From: CALJXB01 sp965225935
Lineage (GTDB): Bacteria; Pseudomonadota; Alphaproteobacteria; Kiloniellales; JAKSDN01
NCBI GenBank assembly: GCA_965225935.1
Contig: CBDDCC010000024.1
Location: 761,357-825,356, forward strand
Direction: 5' to 3'
DNA: 64,000 nucleotides
Part shown: piece after piece, positions 8,003 through 18,501 of the stretch
Layout: each line of letters begins with the position of its first letter
Numbering within the stretch: the first letter of the stretch is position 1
Program-made: the position numbers and the translations under genes
Notes under the pieces: generated by a model
Seen by the model: only the letters and a program-made list of their open reading frames with translations
Databases searched by the model: none
What the model was told of the DNA's origin: nothing

Positions 8003-9244
8003 ATGAAGGCCCAGCGCCATCTTGCCTTGATCGTCTGCTACGGAGCCTTCGCGGGCGCCGTCGCCTTTTACCTGCCGATCTGGCAGCCGGCGATCGGACA
8101 GAGCACAGCGCTGATCAGCGGCGCCGTCATCTTCCTCGGCTGCGCCCTGCTGCACGAGATGTACGGGCGCATGGGCCGGGAATCGAGTCTCGGCCAGGAA
8201 CTGCTCGACATGCGCTACAGCCACGTCGAGATGCGCGACGACCTGACCTGGGCCCAGCGCGAGATCAAGCTGGTGCGCCAGGCGCTCGAGGCCGTCGCCG
8301 AGACCGGGCGGGGCGGCGGCGGCAGCCGCGCCATCGACGACGTGCTGAGCGAGGTCAAGGTGCTGCGCTCGCTGGTCGGGCGCTTCCAGGACAAGCAGCC
8401 GGCGTCCCATGACCGGCCCCTCGACCTGGGAGCGGCGGCCGAGGGTCCGCATCTGGGCGCCGCCATCGACGTGGAGGCGGTCGAGAGCGCCACCTCGCCC
8501 GCGCATCATATGGACGAGGGCTCGGTCCTCGACGTGGTCCGCGAGGCCTTGCGCGACGACCGGGTCGACGTGGTGCTGCAGCCCATCGTCAGCCTGCCCC
8601 AGCGCAAGCGGCGCTACTACGAGTGCTTCTCGCGCCTCAGCTCGTCCGAGGGCGTGGTGGTGGTGCCCGAGCAGTACATCGCGCTCGCCGAGCGCGAGGG
8701 CCTGATGACGGCCATCGACAACATGCTGCTGTTCCGCTGCATCCAGCTCGTGCGGCGCATCCAGCGCTCCAGCCAGAACGTCGGCTTCTTCTGCAACGTC
8801 GCCGCCAACACCCTGCAGGACACGGACTTCTTCACCGACTTCGTGGAGTACCTGGAGAACAACCCGGATCTGGCGCCCAACCTGGTCTTCGAGTTCTCCC
8901 AGGACAGCGTCCGCAGGATGGGGGCCGAGGACGCCGAGATGCTCGTCCGCCTGGTGAGCCTGGGCTGCCGCGTCTCCATGGACCAGGTGAGCGACCTTGA
9001 GATCGACACCGATGCCCTTGCCCGCCTGCACGTGAGCTTCGTGAAGATCGACGCGGCGCTGTTGTTGACGAGCGACGTGGAGGCCCGGGCCGAGCTGCTC
9101 GACCTCCAGCGCCGGCTGGAGCGTGCCGGCGTCGACGTGATCGCCGAGAAGATCGAGCGCGAGGAGCAGCTGATCGAGCTGCTCGACTACGACATCGATT
9201 TCGGCCAGGGCTATCACCTGGGCGAGCCCAAGGTCTCCAAGTAG
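8003..9244 (+). CDS. TipF-like membrane protein with degenerate EAL domain
   Basis: 413 residues. Two membrane helices (about 6-25 and 36-52) are followed by a coiled-coil or linker (60-170) and an EAL domain (about 178-410). The EAL motif is ECFSR (207-211). DDFG is replaced by DQVS, while the late Lys (FVKID) and Glu (AEKIE) positions remain. This two-helix/coiled-coil/degenerate-EAL layout matches Caulobacter TipF, which binds c-di-GMP without cleaving it and acts in flagellar assembly. The role here is inferred from layout only. An in-frame GTG lies upstream at 7964. Confidence 0.7.
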   Translation: MKAQRHLALIVCYGAFAGAVAFYLPIWQPAIGQSTALISGAVIFLGCALLHEMYGRMGRESSLGQELLDMRYSHVEMRDDLTWAQREIKLVRQALEAVAETGRGGGGSRAIDDVLSEVKVLRSLVGRFQDKQPASHDRPLDLGAAAEGPHLGAAIDVEAVESATSPAHHMDEGSVLDVVREALRDDRVDVVLQPIVSLPQRKRRYYECFSRLSSSEGVVVVPEQYIALAEREGLMTAIDNMLLFRCIQLVRRIQRSSQNVGFFCNVAANTLQDTDFFTDFVEYLENNPDLAPNLVFEFSQDSVRRMGAEDAEMLVRLVSLGCRVSMDQVSDLEIDTDALARLHVSFVKIDAALLLTSDVEARAELLDLQRRLERAGVDVIAEKIEREEQLIELLDYDIDFGQGYHLGEPKVSK

Positions 9245-9328
9245 CCCCGCCGACCTGATTGCCGTTCCGCCAGCGGTAGTTTCGCGCGCCACTTTCAACG
9301 ACTGGGAAGCTGTGGCAGAAGGTCCGCC

Positions 9329-10231
9329 ATGTCTCGCCTCGCGACCGACCGGGAAGAGAACGCCGTGCCGCTGCTGGCCGGCATGGCCGATCTGGCGGCG
9401 GACTACGATGGCTTCATCCTCGATCTCTGGGGCGTGCTGCACGACGGCGAGCGGGCCTTCCCGGAGGCGCTCGGCTGCATGGCCCGCCTGCGGGAGGCGG
9501 GCAAGCGCATCCTCATCCTCTCGAACGCGCCGCGCCGCGCCGCCTCTGTGGCCGAGCGCTGCGCCGAGCTCGGGCTGACGCCTGAGACCTACGATCTGCT
9601 CATGTCCTCGGGCGAGGATGCCTGGCGCCACCTGAAGGAGCGACCCGACGCCTGGTACCGGGCCCTGGACCGGCGCTGCTTCCACCTGGGCCCGGAACGG
9701 GATCTGGGCATGCGCGACGGCCTCGACTACCGCTTCGTCGCGCGGCCGGACGAGGCCGACTTCGTGCTCCTGACCGGCGCCCTCGACCGCGACGACACCA
9801 CCGAGACCTACCGGCCGATCCTCGAGGAGGCGCTGGCGCAGCGCCTACCCATGGTCTGCGCCAACCCGGACCTGGTGGTGAAACGCGGCGGCGTGCTGGA
9901 GATCTGCGCCGGCGCCATCGCCCTCGCCTACGAGGAGCTGGGCGGCGAGGTGCGCTATCACGGCAAGCCCCACGAGAGCATCTACCGCACCTGCCTCGGC
10001 CTCTTCGAGGGCATCGCGCCGGAGCGCATCCTGGCGGTCGGAGATTCCGTGCGCACCGACATCGTCGGCGCCCAGGGCATGGGCCTCAAGGCCGTCTTCG
10101 TGATCTCGGGCATCCACGAGGATCATCTGGCCCACCCTGAGACCAAGGCCGTCGACCGGGAGAAGCTGCACAGCCTCTGCCGGGACGAGGGCGGCCTGCC
10201 CCACGGCGCCCTGCCCAGCTTCCGCTGGTAG
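9329..10231 (+). CDS. HAD-superfamily class IIA hydrolase (TIGR01459-like)
   Basis: 300 residues in the family of NagD/class IIA HAD phosphatases found widely in Alphaproteobacteria. Motif I is ILDLWGVLHDG, where the second Asp of the usual DxD is Trp, as is common in this subgroup. Motif II is LSNAPRR, the conserved lysine lies in HGKPHESIY, and motif III/IV is AVGDSVRTDIVGA. Probably a cytosolic small-molecule phosphatase of unknown substrate. It precedes the mutase gene, but the 154-bp gap with a palindrome suggests separate control. Confidence 0.83.
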   Translation: MSRLATDREENAVPLLAGMADLAADYDGFILDLWGVLHDGERAFPEALGCMARLREAGKRILILSNAPRRAASVAERCAELGLTPETYDLLMSSGEDAWRHLKERPDAWYRALDRRCFHLGPERDLGMRDGLDYRFVARPDEADFVLLTGALDRDDTTETYRPILEEALAQRLPMVCANPDLVVKRGGVLEICAGAIALAYEELGGEVRYHGKPHESIYRTCLGLFEGIAPERILAVGDSVRTDIVGAQGMGLKAVFVISGIHEDHLAHPETKAVDREKLHSLCRDEGGLPHGALPSFRW

Positions 10232-10287
10232 CGGATGCTGCGCCCGAGGCGCTCCGGCCCTTCGATGGACAAAATCGGCGAATTGCG

Positions 10288-10308
10288 TTATTGTGCAGTG
10301 CACAATAA
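10288..10308. promoter_or_regulatory. 21-bp perfect palindrome upstream of methylmalonyl-CoA mutase
   Basis: Two perfect 10-base arms, TTATTGTGCA and TGCACAATAA, flank a central G. The site is 77 bp before the mutase start in a locally AT-rich stretch. The TGCA-N-TGCA core resembles TGC-rich operators used by alphaproteobacterial regulators of acyl-CoA/PHB metabolism (PhaR-like; a PccR-type regulator is another candidate). The dyad is seen directly; the binding protein is inference. Confidence 0.55.
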
Positions 10309-10385
10309 CAGGACCGTCGAACAACAAATACGATCATGTCGGGGCGCAGGACGGAGCTGGCGAGACGCGGGAAAGCGAGGCTGCG

Positions 10386-12536
<2,151 letters not shown>

Positions 12537-12834
12537 GGGCTGGGCCGGTTCGTCGGTTGTGGCCCCCTATCGGCGGGCAAGAATTGATTCAAGTCTGTCC
12601 TCGGATTTCGACCGTGGCGCGAATGGCTCGGTGCCGGATCGGACAAGTAGCCGCTTCAGTTTGCAGGCGCAACATTGCGTTGGTAATTTGCCCGTCTGCG
12701 CAGATGACTCGTGGTTGATGTTCTCATTGATTTGCAAATTTCGTAGTCTCGATCATTCGTCAGATCAGTGCGTTGATTCGGACCGGAAAGGTCTCAGTAC
12801 TCTGACACCTCTGATCAATTGGGAGGTGGTTTGA
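12537..12834. other. Non-coding stretch after the mutase gene
   Basis: No coding frame with a recognisable protein was found. It drops in G+C toward its right half and contains a perfect ATTTGCAAAT palindrome (12730-12739), then a GGGAGGTGG ribosome-binding site directly before the next gene. It probably holds the promoter of that gene. No clear terminator hairpin was seen after the mutase stop. Confidence 0.4.
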
Positions 12835-13338
12835 ATGGCGCGGCGATCCAAGAAAGAGATGCGTGCGGAGTTCGACCGGCTTTCGGATATCTTCGAGGTC
12901 GTCTGCGAGTTCCAAAGAAGTAGAATGAACCCGGCAACTGTCGCGGAGCATAGATCTCTCACTGCAACTCGGGAAAAAATGCTCTCTTGGGTAGAAGATG
13001 GAAAGGCGACCCTGAGCGAGATCGTCGCTGCCACACGAGAAGCCATCAACGACCAAAACGAGATGTTGTCCGAATCGACCGAGGATGGAGACTCTTTCGC
13101 GCTGGACTTCTTTGCTTACTACAAGGAAAGGACTGGACGAGACTATTGTGACGATGCCGGTCATCCAAGAAAATTGGCTCGCGCGATACTCAAGCGTGGC
13201 GAGATTATTGATGAGACCGAGTTTCGATTCATGAATGGAATTCTCAGCAATGTCGATCAGATGGTGTTCAAGGGGGACGAGATCGACTGCGTTGCCGAGA
13301 TGCTCAACCGGTTCGAAGCAAAGATTGGTGATGCCTAA
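12835..13338 (+). CDS. Hypothetical protein (167 aa), atypical base composition
   Basis: A soluble, highly charged, mostly helical protein with no recognised domain. Seen: MARRSKKEMRAEFDRLSDIFEVVCEF at the start and a GRDYCDDAGHPRKLARAILKRG segment in the middle. A strong GGGAGGTGG site seven bases before ATG 12835 supports the start. Its codon use is clearly more A/T-rich than the flanking core genes, which suggests recent acquisition. Function unknown. Confidence 0.7.
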   Translation: MARRSKKEMRAEFDRLSDIFEVVCEFQRSRMNPATVAEHRSLTATREKMLSWVEDGKATLSEIVAATREAINDQNEMLSESTEDGDSFALDFFAYYKERTGRDYCDDAGHPRKLARAILKRGEIIDETEFRFMNGILSNVDQMVFKGDEIDCVAEMLNRFEAKIGDA

Positions 13339-13488
13339 CCGCACCAATTGTTCATCAATACTAGTGTAGCTACCGACTTCCGTTCGCGATCAGGTAGGGA
13401 CGTTCTTGGCTTGAAGTCAGGATGTCGGCTGCCTGCCACCTCATCGCGGTTTCACCGGATTCTCTCGCGGAGCCTGGCAGTGCGGCCA

Positions 13489-14025
13489 TCACGGCTGCCG
13501 CGTGACGCATTCGGTGCTGCGGATCCTGTCGATCTTTTCCTGAGCGGTCGTGTTGTGCCGGGCGACGGCTGCCGTGTAGGCCTCCTGCGCGGCTCCGATC
13601 TGCTCGAAGCGCCAACTGCGCGAGTCGTCGAGGATCTCCTGCTGGGCCCTGAGGTTCCTTTGTCTCGCCGCGCTCAGTTCTTCGTTCAGGCGGGCGATTT
13701 CGGGCGCTTTCTGATCCGTGGGCAGGTCGCTGAGCGCGGCCATCTCGTCCAGAAAGCTCTGCGATTCGGCCAGCCAACTCTTGTGCTGCCTGTCGAGGTC
13801 TTCCGTGACGCGCCGCTGGAAGGCCTCGTCGAGCCGTTCGAACCTTCTGTTTCTTTGGTCCAACGACAGTTTTTTCTGGGCTTCCCGTTCGGCGATAATC
13901 GCGGCGATATGCTCCGCGCAGTTGCCATATGCGGTCGCCTCGGCGGCCGCGCCCCTAGCCAGGAGCAGGGCGAACAGCACGATTGCGATTGCTCTCAGGA
14001 GCGTCCAACCCAATCGCATTTGCAA
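13489..14025 (-). CDS. Hypothetical secreted coiled-coil protein (178 aa)
   Basis: A cleavable signal peptide is visible (LLRAIAIVLFALLLARGAAAEA, cleavage near residue 28). It is followed by a mature region that is almost all alpha-helical coiled coil rich in Glu, Gln and Arg, with two cysteines (GNCAEH and STECVTRQP) that could pair. Probably periplasmic. The family is not recognised. Either of two nearby ATG codons (14025 or 14019) could start it. Confidence 0.65.
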   Translation of the reverse strand: MQMRLGWTLLRAIAIVLFALLLARGAAAEATAYGNCAEHIAAIIAEREAQKKLSLDQRNRRFERLDEAFQRRVTEDLDRQHKSWLAESQSFLDEMAALSDLPTDQKAPEIARLNEELSAARQRNLRAQQEILDDSRSWRFEQIGAAQEAYTAAVARHNTTAQEKIDRIRSTECVTRQP

Positions 14026-14489
14026 TCGTTCCTCGAGGCTTTGTCCAGGTCCCAGTATAGCAGGTTGGGGTCCGCTTCCTCGTTGTGGGACATCGGCCCT
14101 CCAATTGGGCGCTACACCGAGAGGGAGGCCGTCTGCGGCCGGCCAATACTGAAGAGCGTTCCTCGCCCGCTGTCGGCAGCGCCGAAGCCGCCGGACGAGT
14201 CGTCGGGAGGACCCAAGTCCGGTCCGGACCGGCGCCCGCTTCTTTCGATGGATTCGAGGCGGACAACCGGAATTGGATCGGGCCCAAGACCGTTTGCTTG
14301 TGCGTGATCTCGCGTTGGGGCGACGGACAAGAGCCGTCGACGGATCTACGTCTCGTCCTGCGGTCGCCTGTGTGGCTGGATGCTCCGGTCAGGGTGTCTC
14401 GACTGGTTCGTCGATTGTAGCGCGTGAGGAGATCCAATGGAGACCGGCTGAACTTCGTTTGCTGAGAAAGACGGAGGCACGGCTCGAAG
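14026..14489. other. Intergenic stretch holding direct-repeat copy 1
   Basis: No convincing gene. Its right half (14211-14434) is a diverged copy of the promoter and 5' region of the patatin-like gene at 16.1-16.36 kb. The remainder shows only random open frames. Confidence 0.5.
14211..14434 (+). repeat. Diverged ~220-bp direct repeat, copy 1
   Basis: Aligns with 16141-16362 over its whole length. The best stretch is the last ~95 bases, where CGCCTGTGTGG, TGGATGCTCCG and TCTCGACTGGTTCG are shared and similarity is estimated by eye at about 85-90 percent. In copy 2 this sequence runs into the patatin-like start codon; here it ends without an intact gene. The two copies flank the SRPBCC-ArsR-GST block. 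Confidence 0.7.
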
Positions 14490-14975
14490 CTATTCCTGGT
14501 CCGGCGATGCGTTAAGCCAGTCGCCAAGCTGCTGGAAGCTGGCATTCCATCCCTGACCAACGCCCAATCGACCGTCCTCGCGGACTATGCCTTCGTGGCG
14601 GAGATGAACATGGGTGGCTTTGCCGTCCGGCCGGAACCTGACCGTGACCTTGGATTCAGGCGTGCTTTCGTGACGACCGTCGGCGAATTCACGCACGTAT
14701 CTCCAGCTGAACGCCAAGCGGCTGCCGGTCTCGATCTCCAGGTATTCGCCCTGCAGGCAGGCCCGACCGTCTTCGTCGTCCTGCATCACGAAGCACCAGC
14801 GGCCGCCGACCCGCAGGTCGATCTCAGCGCAAAGTACGGCCCCCGACTTCAAGCCGAACCACTTGACGATTTCTTCGGGGTCGGTCCAGGCGCGATAGAC
14901 GCGCTCCAATGAGCCCCTCAAAGTTCCTTCAACAATGACCGGTTCAGCGCCGATTTCGCTGTGAAGAAAGTTCAT
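14490..14975 (-). CDS. SRPBCC (AHSA1-like) domain protein
   Basis: 161 residues with the START/AHSA1 fold pattern: TLRGSLERVYRAWTDPEEIVKWFG, then LRVGGRWCFVM and LAFSWRY, ending in GWNASFQQLGDWL. Such proteins bind hydrophobic small molecules and often pair with an ArsR repressor. Here the ArsR gene ends two bases before ATG 14975, so the pair is one operon. The frame continues upstream, but that part overlaps ArsR in another frame and is not used. Confidence 0.87.
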   Translation of the reverse strand: MNFLHSEIGAEPVIVEGTLRGSLERVYRAWTDPEEIVKWFGLKSGAVLCAEIDLRVGGRWCFVMQDDEDGRACLQGEYLEIETGSRLAFSWRYVREFADGRHESTPESKVTVRFRPDGKATHVHLRHEGIVREDGRLGVGQGWNASFQQLGDWLNASPDQE

Positions 14976-14977
14976 GC

Positions 14978-15292
14978 TCAATTGTCCTCGTTCAGATAGC
15001 GCGCCAGGGACTCGAGCTGCCCTTCCCAGAACTTGCGATACTCGTCGAGCCACTCCGACGCATCCTTCATGGGTGCCGCCTCCAATTGGCAATAGCGCGT
15101 TCGCCCGCGTTTCCTGACGCTGACGAGCCCGGCATCCGAGAGGACGCGTACGTGCTTGGAGACCGCTGTCAGTGACATATCGAAAGGCGCTGCCAGATCG
15201 GACAGCGGAGCCTCCCCTTGTGTAAGCCGGGCGACGATGGCGCGCCGCGTCCCGTCGCTTAGCGCGGCGAAGGTTCGATCGAGATTCGGCAT
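14978..15292 (-). CDS. ArsR-family transcriptional repressor
   Basis: 104 residues; winged helix-turn-helix with LSDGTRRAIVARLTQGEAPLSDLA and the recognition helix region FDMSLTAVSKHVRVLSDAGLV. It lacks the CxC metal site of arsenic sensors, which is normal for the SRPBCC-linked subgroup. It is the first gene of the operon with the SRPBCC gene and is divergent from the GST gene. Two matching dyads in the 109-bp intergenic region are likely its operators. Confidence 0.9.
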   Translation of the reverse strand: MPNLDRTFAALSDGTRRAIVARLTQGEAPLSDLAAPFDMSLTAVSKHVRVLSDAGLVSVRKRGRTRYCQLEAAPMKDASEWLDEYRKFWEGQLESLARYLNEDN

Positions 15293-15309
15293 GGCATTCA
15301 GCCCAATCA

Positions 15310-15365
15310 GTGAACTATTTGGTTGACTTTCGAGTGTGCCCAGGATAGTTAACCAAGCAGTTGAC
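15310..15365. promoter_or_regulatory. Two matching dyad operators between arsR-type and GST genes
   Basis: Site 1 at 15313-15324, read on the minus strand, is AACCAAATAGTT. Site 2 at 15351-15362 is AACCAAGCAGTT on the plus strand. Both sit in the wider pattern GTYAAC-N6-GTTSAC, lie 38 bases apart and overlap the divergent promoter zone. The ArsR-SRPBCC operon starts just to the left and the GST gene 36 bp to the right, so one repressor probably controls both. The sites are seen; binding is inference. Confidence 0.6.
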
Positions 15366-15401
15366 TGTCAATCGCGCGTCAGGCCCCGGAGGTGAAGAGC
15401 C

Positions 15402-16028
15402 ATGAAGCTCTATGATGCAATGACCCCAAACTCGCTGCGTGTGAAGGTCTTCCTCAAGGAGAAGGGCGTCGATGTGCCCCTGCACGAGATCAACGTTCTG
15501 GGCGGCGACACACGGACACCTGAGTTTCTGAAGATAAACTCCCTGGGCGAGCTGCCGGTGCTGGAGCTTGACGATGGCCGGATCCTGACCGAGAGCGTCG
15601 CGATCTGCCGCTATTTCGAAGAGCTCCACCCCGAGCCCCGGCTCATGGGCGGCACCCCCTACGAGCAAGCCCTAATCGAGATGTGGAACCGCCGCATGGA
15701 GTTCCACATCTTTGGCCCGATCGGTGCGGTGGCACGTCATAGGATCCCCTTCTTTGCCGACAAGGTCGAACAACTGCCCGACTATGCCGCCTCGCAGATG
15801 CGACTCTTCGACAAGAACTGGGCCTGGCTCAACCAAGAATTGAGCGATGGCAGGCCCTTTGTGAGCGGCGAAAGCTTCACCATCGCGGACATCACCGGCA
15901 TGGCGGCCCTGATGGTTTGTGACGTTGTGGAGAAGACCCTGCCGGACCACTTGGAGCACGCCAACCGCTGGCAGAGAAGGATGAGGGCGCAGCCCAGCTT
16001 CGCCGCGCAACGGAAAGAGGCCGCGTAG
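15402..16028 (+). CDS. Glutathione S-transferase family protein
   Basis: 208 residues. The thioredoxin-like N-terminal domain (MKLYDAMTPNSLRVKVFLKEKGV) contains the ELPVLELDDG and TESVAICRYFEE glutathione-binding motifs. The helical C-terminal domain contains FTIADITGMAALMV, the usual N-capping box region. It likely conjugates or isomerises electrophiles using glutathione in the cytosol. It is divergent from the ArsR-SRPBCC operon and probably repressed by it. Confidence 0.92.
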   Translation: MKLYDAMTPNSLRVKVFLKEKGVDVPLHEINVLGGDTRTPEFLKINSLGELPVLELDDGRILTESVAICRYFEELHPEPRLMGGTPYEQALIEMWNRRMEFHIFGPIGAVARHRIPFFADKVEQLPDYAASQMRLFDKNWAWLNQELSDGRPFVSGESFTIADITGMAALMVCDVVEKTLPDHLEHANRWQRRMRAQPSFAAQRKEAA

Positions 16029-16140
16029 AGAGGCAAATCCCAACTAGTCAGGGACGTCGCCCGCAGAGATGTCGCGCGGGCGACGGGCTTCACACGGCTA
16101 GGGTCAGGAGCACGGAAGTCTCCGGACGCTTCGTTGAGAA

Positions 16141-16362
16141 GACCGAGTCCGACCCAGACCGGCGTCCGCTTCTCCCGATGGATGCAAGGCGGTCAGGCGG
16201 GATTGGAACCGGACCAGATTTGCACCTGTGATCGTAGCCTCAAGTAGGTGAGTCGGGTAGAGCCGCGGGCGGATTTACGTCTCGCCCTGCGGCCGCCTGT
16301 GTGGTTGGATGCTCCGATCAGGGTTTCTCGACTGGTTCGCTGACTGGAGCGCGTTATGAGAT
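16141..16362 (+). repeat. Diverged ~220-bp direct repeat, copy 2 (patatin gene leader)
   Basis: Partner of 14211-14434 in the same orientation. This copy contains the upstream region and start codon of the patatin-like lipoprotein gene (ATG 16356). The intergenic stretch 16029-16355 otherwise holds no gene. Confidence 0.7.
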
Positions 16363-17540
16363 CCAAGACGTTTGCGGCTCTCTCGAGCCTTCTTGCTCTC
16401 CTGTTCCTGATGGGCTGCGCCTCGGCTCCCGATCGGGCCCTTTCCGACGAAGTGCCGATCTATGCCGCGTTGCCGAACGGGCACAATCCGGTAGATCCGA
16501 CGGAGCTTGCGCCGCTTTACGTTGCGATGACGTCCAAGAGCGATGAGCACCTGATACGTCAAATGGAGCGCCGGCGCGGACACGCGCTGAACATACTTTC
16601 CCTGTCCGGCGGCGGACAGAACGGCGCTTTCGGGGCCGGCTTTCTCATCGGCTGGCGCGAGAGCGGGCAGCGGCCGCAGTTCGATGTGGTTGGCGGCGTC
16701 AGCACCGGCGCCTTGCTCGGGACCCACGCCCTTCTCGGGACCCCGGCCGACGACGCGGTACTGGAGGAGATCTACACGGGAGTCACCAAGGAGGACATCT
16801 ACACGGACCGGGGGATCTTCGACATCCTGGGGGGTGCGGACTCCCTCGACGACACCGCTCCCATGGCGCAGCTCATCGCCAAGTACATGACCGCCGAGAC
16901 CCTGGAACGCGTGGCTGCGGCATACGCGGAGGGGCGAGTCTTTGTGGTCGGCACCACCAACATCGATTATGGCCAGACCTGGCTCTGGAACATGTCCCTG
17001 ATCGCGAAGAACGGGGACTTGGAACTCTATCGCAAGGTGCTGCGGGCCTCGGCCTCGTTTCCCATAATCTTCCCGCCCGTGGAGATACATGGCCACCTCT
17101 TCGTCGACGGGGCCGCGCGTTCGAATGTCGTGGTGGTGGGGATGGCCGGAGAAAAGAAGCCCGAGGCTCCGGTGTACGGGCCGGGCAACCTCTATTTGAT
17201 CAGCAACGGCAGGATCGACCATCCGCCCAAGGCCTTGCGCCGGGCCATAGGCGACATCGCGGCGACGGCGGTCAGCGTAATGATGGATCAGTCCATGCAG
17301 ACGGCCGTGACGCGATCCTACTTCGGGACGCGGATCTTGGGCTACAACTTCAACATGATCGAAATTCCGGACGAGGTGAAGATCGGCAAGGACCCGCTGG
17401 CTTTCGACCCGGATCAGATGCGTGCGGCCTTCGACGCGGGCTACGCGCTTGCCTTGCAGCCCGAACCGTGGTCGAGCGTCCCGACGAACCTCGGCGATAT
17501 TCCTTCCTGGGCCTGGGAGGCGCTGGAAGAAAAACTCTGA
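16356..17540 (+). CDS. Patatin-like phospholipase lipoprotein
   Basis: 394 residues. A lipoprotein signal peptide ends in the lipobox LFLMGC (lipidated Cys21), so the protein should sit on the outer or inner membrane face. The patatin hydrolase motifs are complete: oxyanion SGGGQNG (about 84-90), nucleophile elbow GVSTG with Ser116, and the catalytic Asp in VDGAARS (about Asp252). Predicted to be a serine acyl hydrolase on phospholipids or other lipids. The gene sits alone behind repeat copy 2. The start is fixed by the lipobox. Confidence 0.9.
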   Translation: MRSKTFAALSSLLALLFLMGCASAPDRALSDEVPIYAALPNGHNPVDPTELAPLYVAMTSKSDEHLIRQMERRRGHALNILSLSGGGQNGAFGAGFLIGWRESGQRPQFDVVGGVSTGALLGTHALLGTPADDAVLEEIYTGVTKEDIYTDRGIFDILGGADSLDDTAPMAQLIAKYMTAETLERVAAAYAEGRVFVVGTTNIDYGQTWLWNMSLIAKNGDLELYRKVLRASASFPIIFPPVEIHGHLFVDGAARSNVVVVGMAGEKKPEAPVYGPGNLYLISNGRIDHPPKALRRAIGDIAATAVSVMMDQSMQTAVTRSYFGTRILGYNFNMIEIPDEVKIGKDPLAFDPDQMRAAFDAGYALALQPEPWSSVPTNLGDIPSWAWEALEEKL

Positions 17541-17717
17541 GCCGCGGAAAGCCAGCGCCGGCACGGGCTGGTGCCTCCTTGGTCCTCGGAGGACTTAGGC
17601 TGCCGGGACACTCAGCGGTCAAGACACGCGGGTCCGATCCCGGGTTGAACCTAGGCCCCGGCACTGCGATCCGTTGGAACTTGACACCGCTCTAGGTGTC
17701 TGCTGTTTGCGGCAGCG

Positions 17718-18428
17718 ATGCTTGCCTTGTGGCTCGTTCTGGCGCCCATCGGATTGCTCGACAGCACTTCGATCGTGCCCCTTTGCCTGGTCATCTTGAT
17801 CGCCGTGCTCGCCGGGCCGAGGCCGTTTCTGGCGTCCTCGGCTCACGTCCTGGGTGTGTTCGGAGTCTACTTGGGTTGCGGCCTGCTGGTCTTGTTCGGC
17901 CTTCAGAGCGTGTTCGATGAGATCAACCAGTACGCGGCACGGCTCTGGAACGAGCCGAAGACCGAGGAGCTGATCTTCCAGATTCTCATAGGTTTCGTGG
18001 CATGCGGCTTCAGCTACCGCATCGCCAGGATGTCGCAAGACCCCAAGGACGGCACCGCCCGCGCCGGCATGACTCCGGGGCAAGCCTTTGCGGCCGGCGC
18101 CGGACTGACCATTGTCGGCATGCCGGCCGCCGTACCCTATCTTGCGGCAATCGATCTCGTCTTGAGGGCGGAGCTCGGACTTGCGCAGCAGGTCTTGACC
18201 CTTGCCTACTACAACCTGGTCTTCGTAGCGCCCTTGGTGGCCATCGTGGCGCTTAGCCTCTCCGCCGGCGAACGGAGTCTCGCTGTTCTTGGCAAGGTCA
18301 GAGCCGTCCTCGATGAGTGGGGAAAACGAGTCGTCGTCTGGCTGCTCGTGCTGCTGGGCGTGGTATTGATAGTGGACGGCATCGGCTGGTTCCTGGGCTT
18401 TCCAATCATCCCGGTTGGGACAAGCTGA
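17718..18428 (+). CDS. GAP/Sap-type polytopic membrane protein
   Basis: 236 residues with about six hydrophobic helices. The N-terminus LVLAPIGLLDSTSIVPLCLVILIAVLAGPRP and the long central loop match GAP (Sap, sulfolipid-addressing-like) family proteins, which share the LysE-like transporter fold. Transported substrate unknown. A GACACC-N6-GGTGTC dyad (17683-17700) overlaps a TTGACA box 18 bp before the start and may be an operator. Length is usual for the family. Confidence 0.72.
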   Translation: MLALWLVLAPIGLLDSTSIVPLCLVILIAVLAGPRPFLASSAHVLGVFGVYLGCGLLVLFGLQSVFDEINQYAARLWNEPKTEELIFQILIGFVACGFSYRIARMSQDPKDGTARAGMTPGQAFAAGAGLTIVGMPAAVPYLAAIDLVLRAELGLAQQVLTLAYYNLVFVAPLVAIVALSLSAGERSLAVLGKVRAVLDEWGKRVVVWLLVLLGVVLIVDGIGWFLGFPIIPVGTS

Positions 18429-18501
18429 GGCCGATCGGCTTCAATGAGGCTCCAGGGTGCGCGCGCATTTCCGGAAGTCGTAACGGGACCAAAGGGACGA
18501 G

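Noticed and set aside
12730..12739. ATTTGCAAAT palindrome as a PccR/ScfR-type operator
   Set aside because: A single 10-bp AT-rich dyad is weak evidence and the adjacent gene has no link to propionate metabolism. Mentioned only in the intergenic note.
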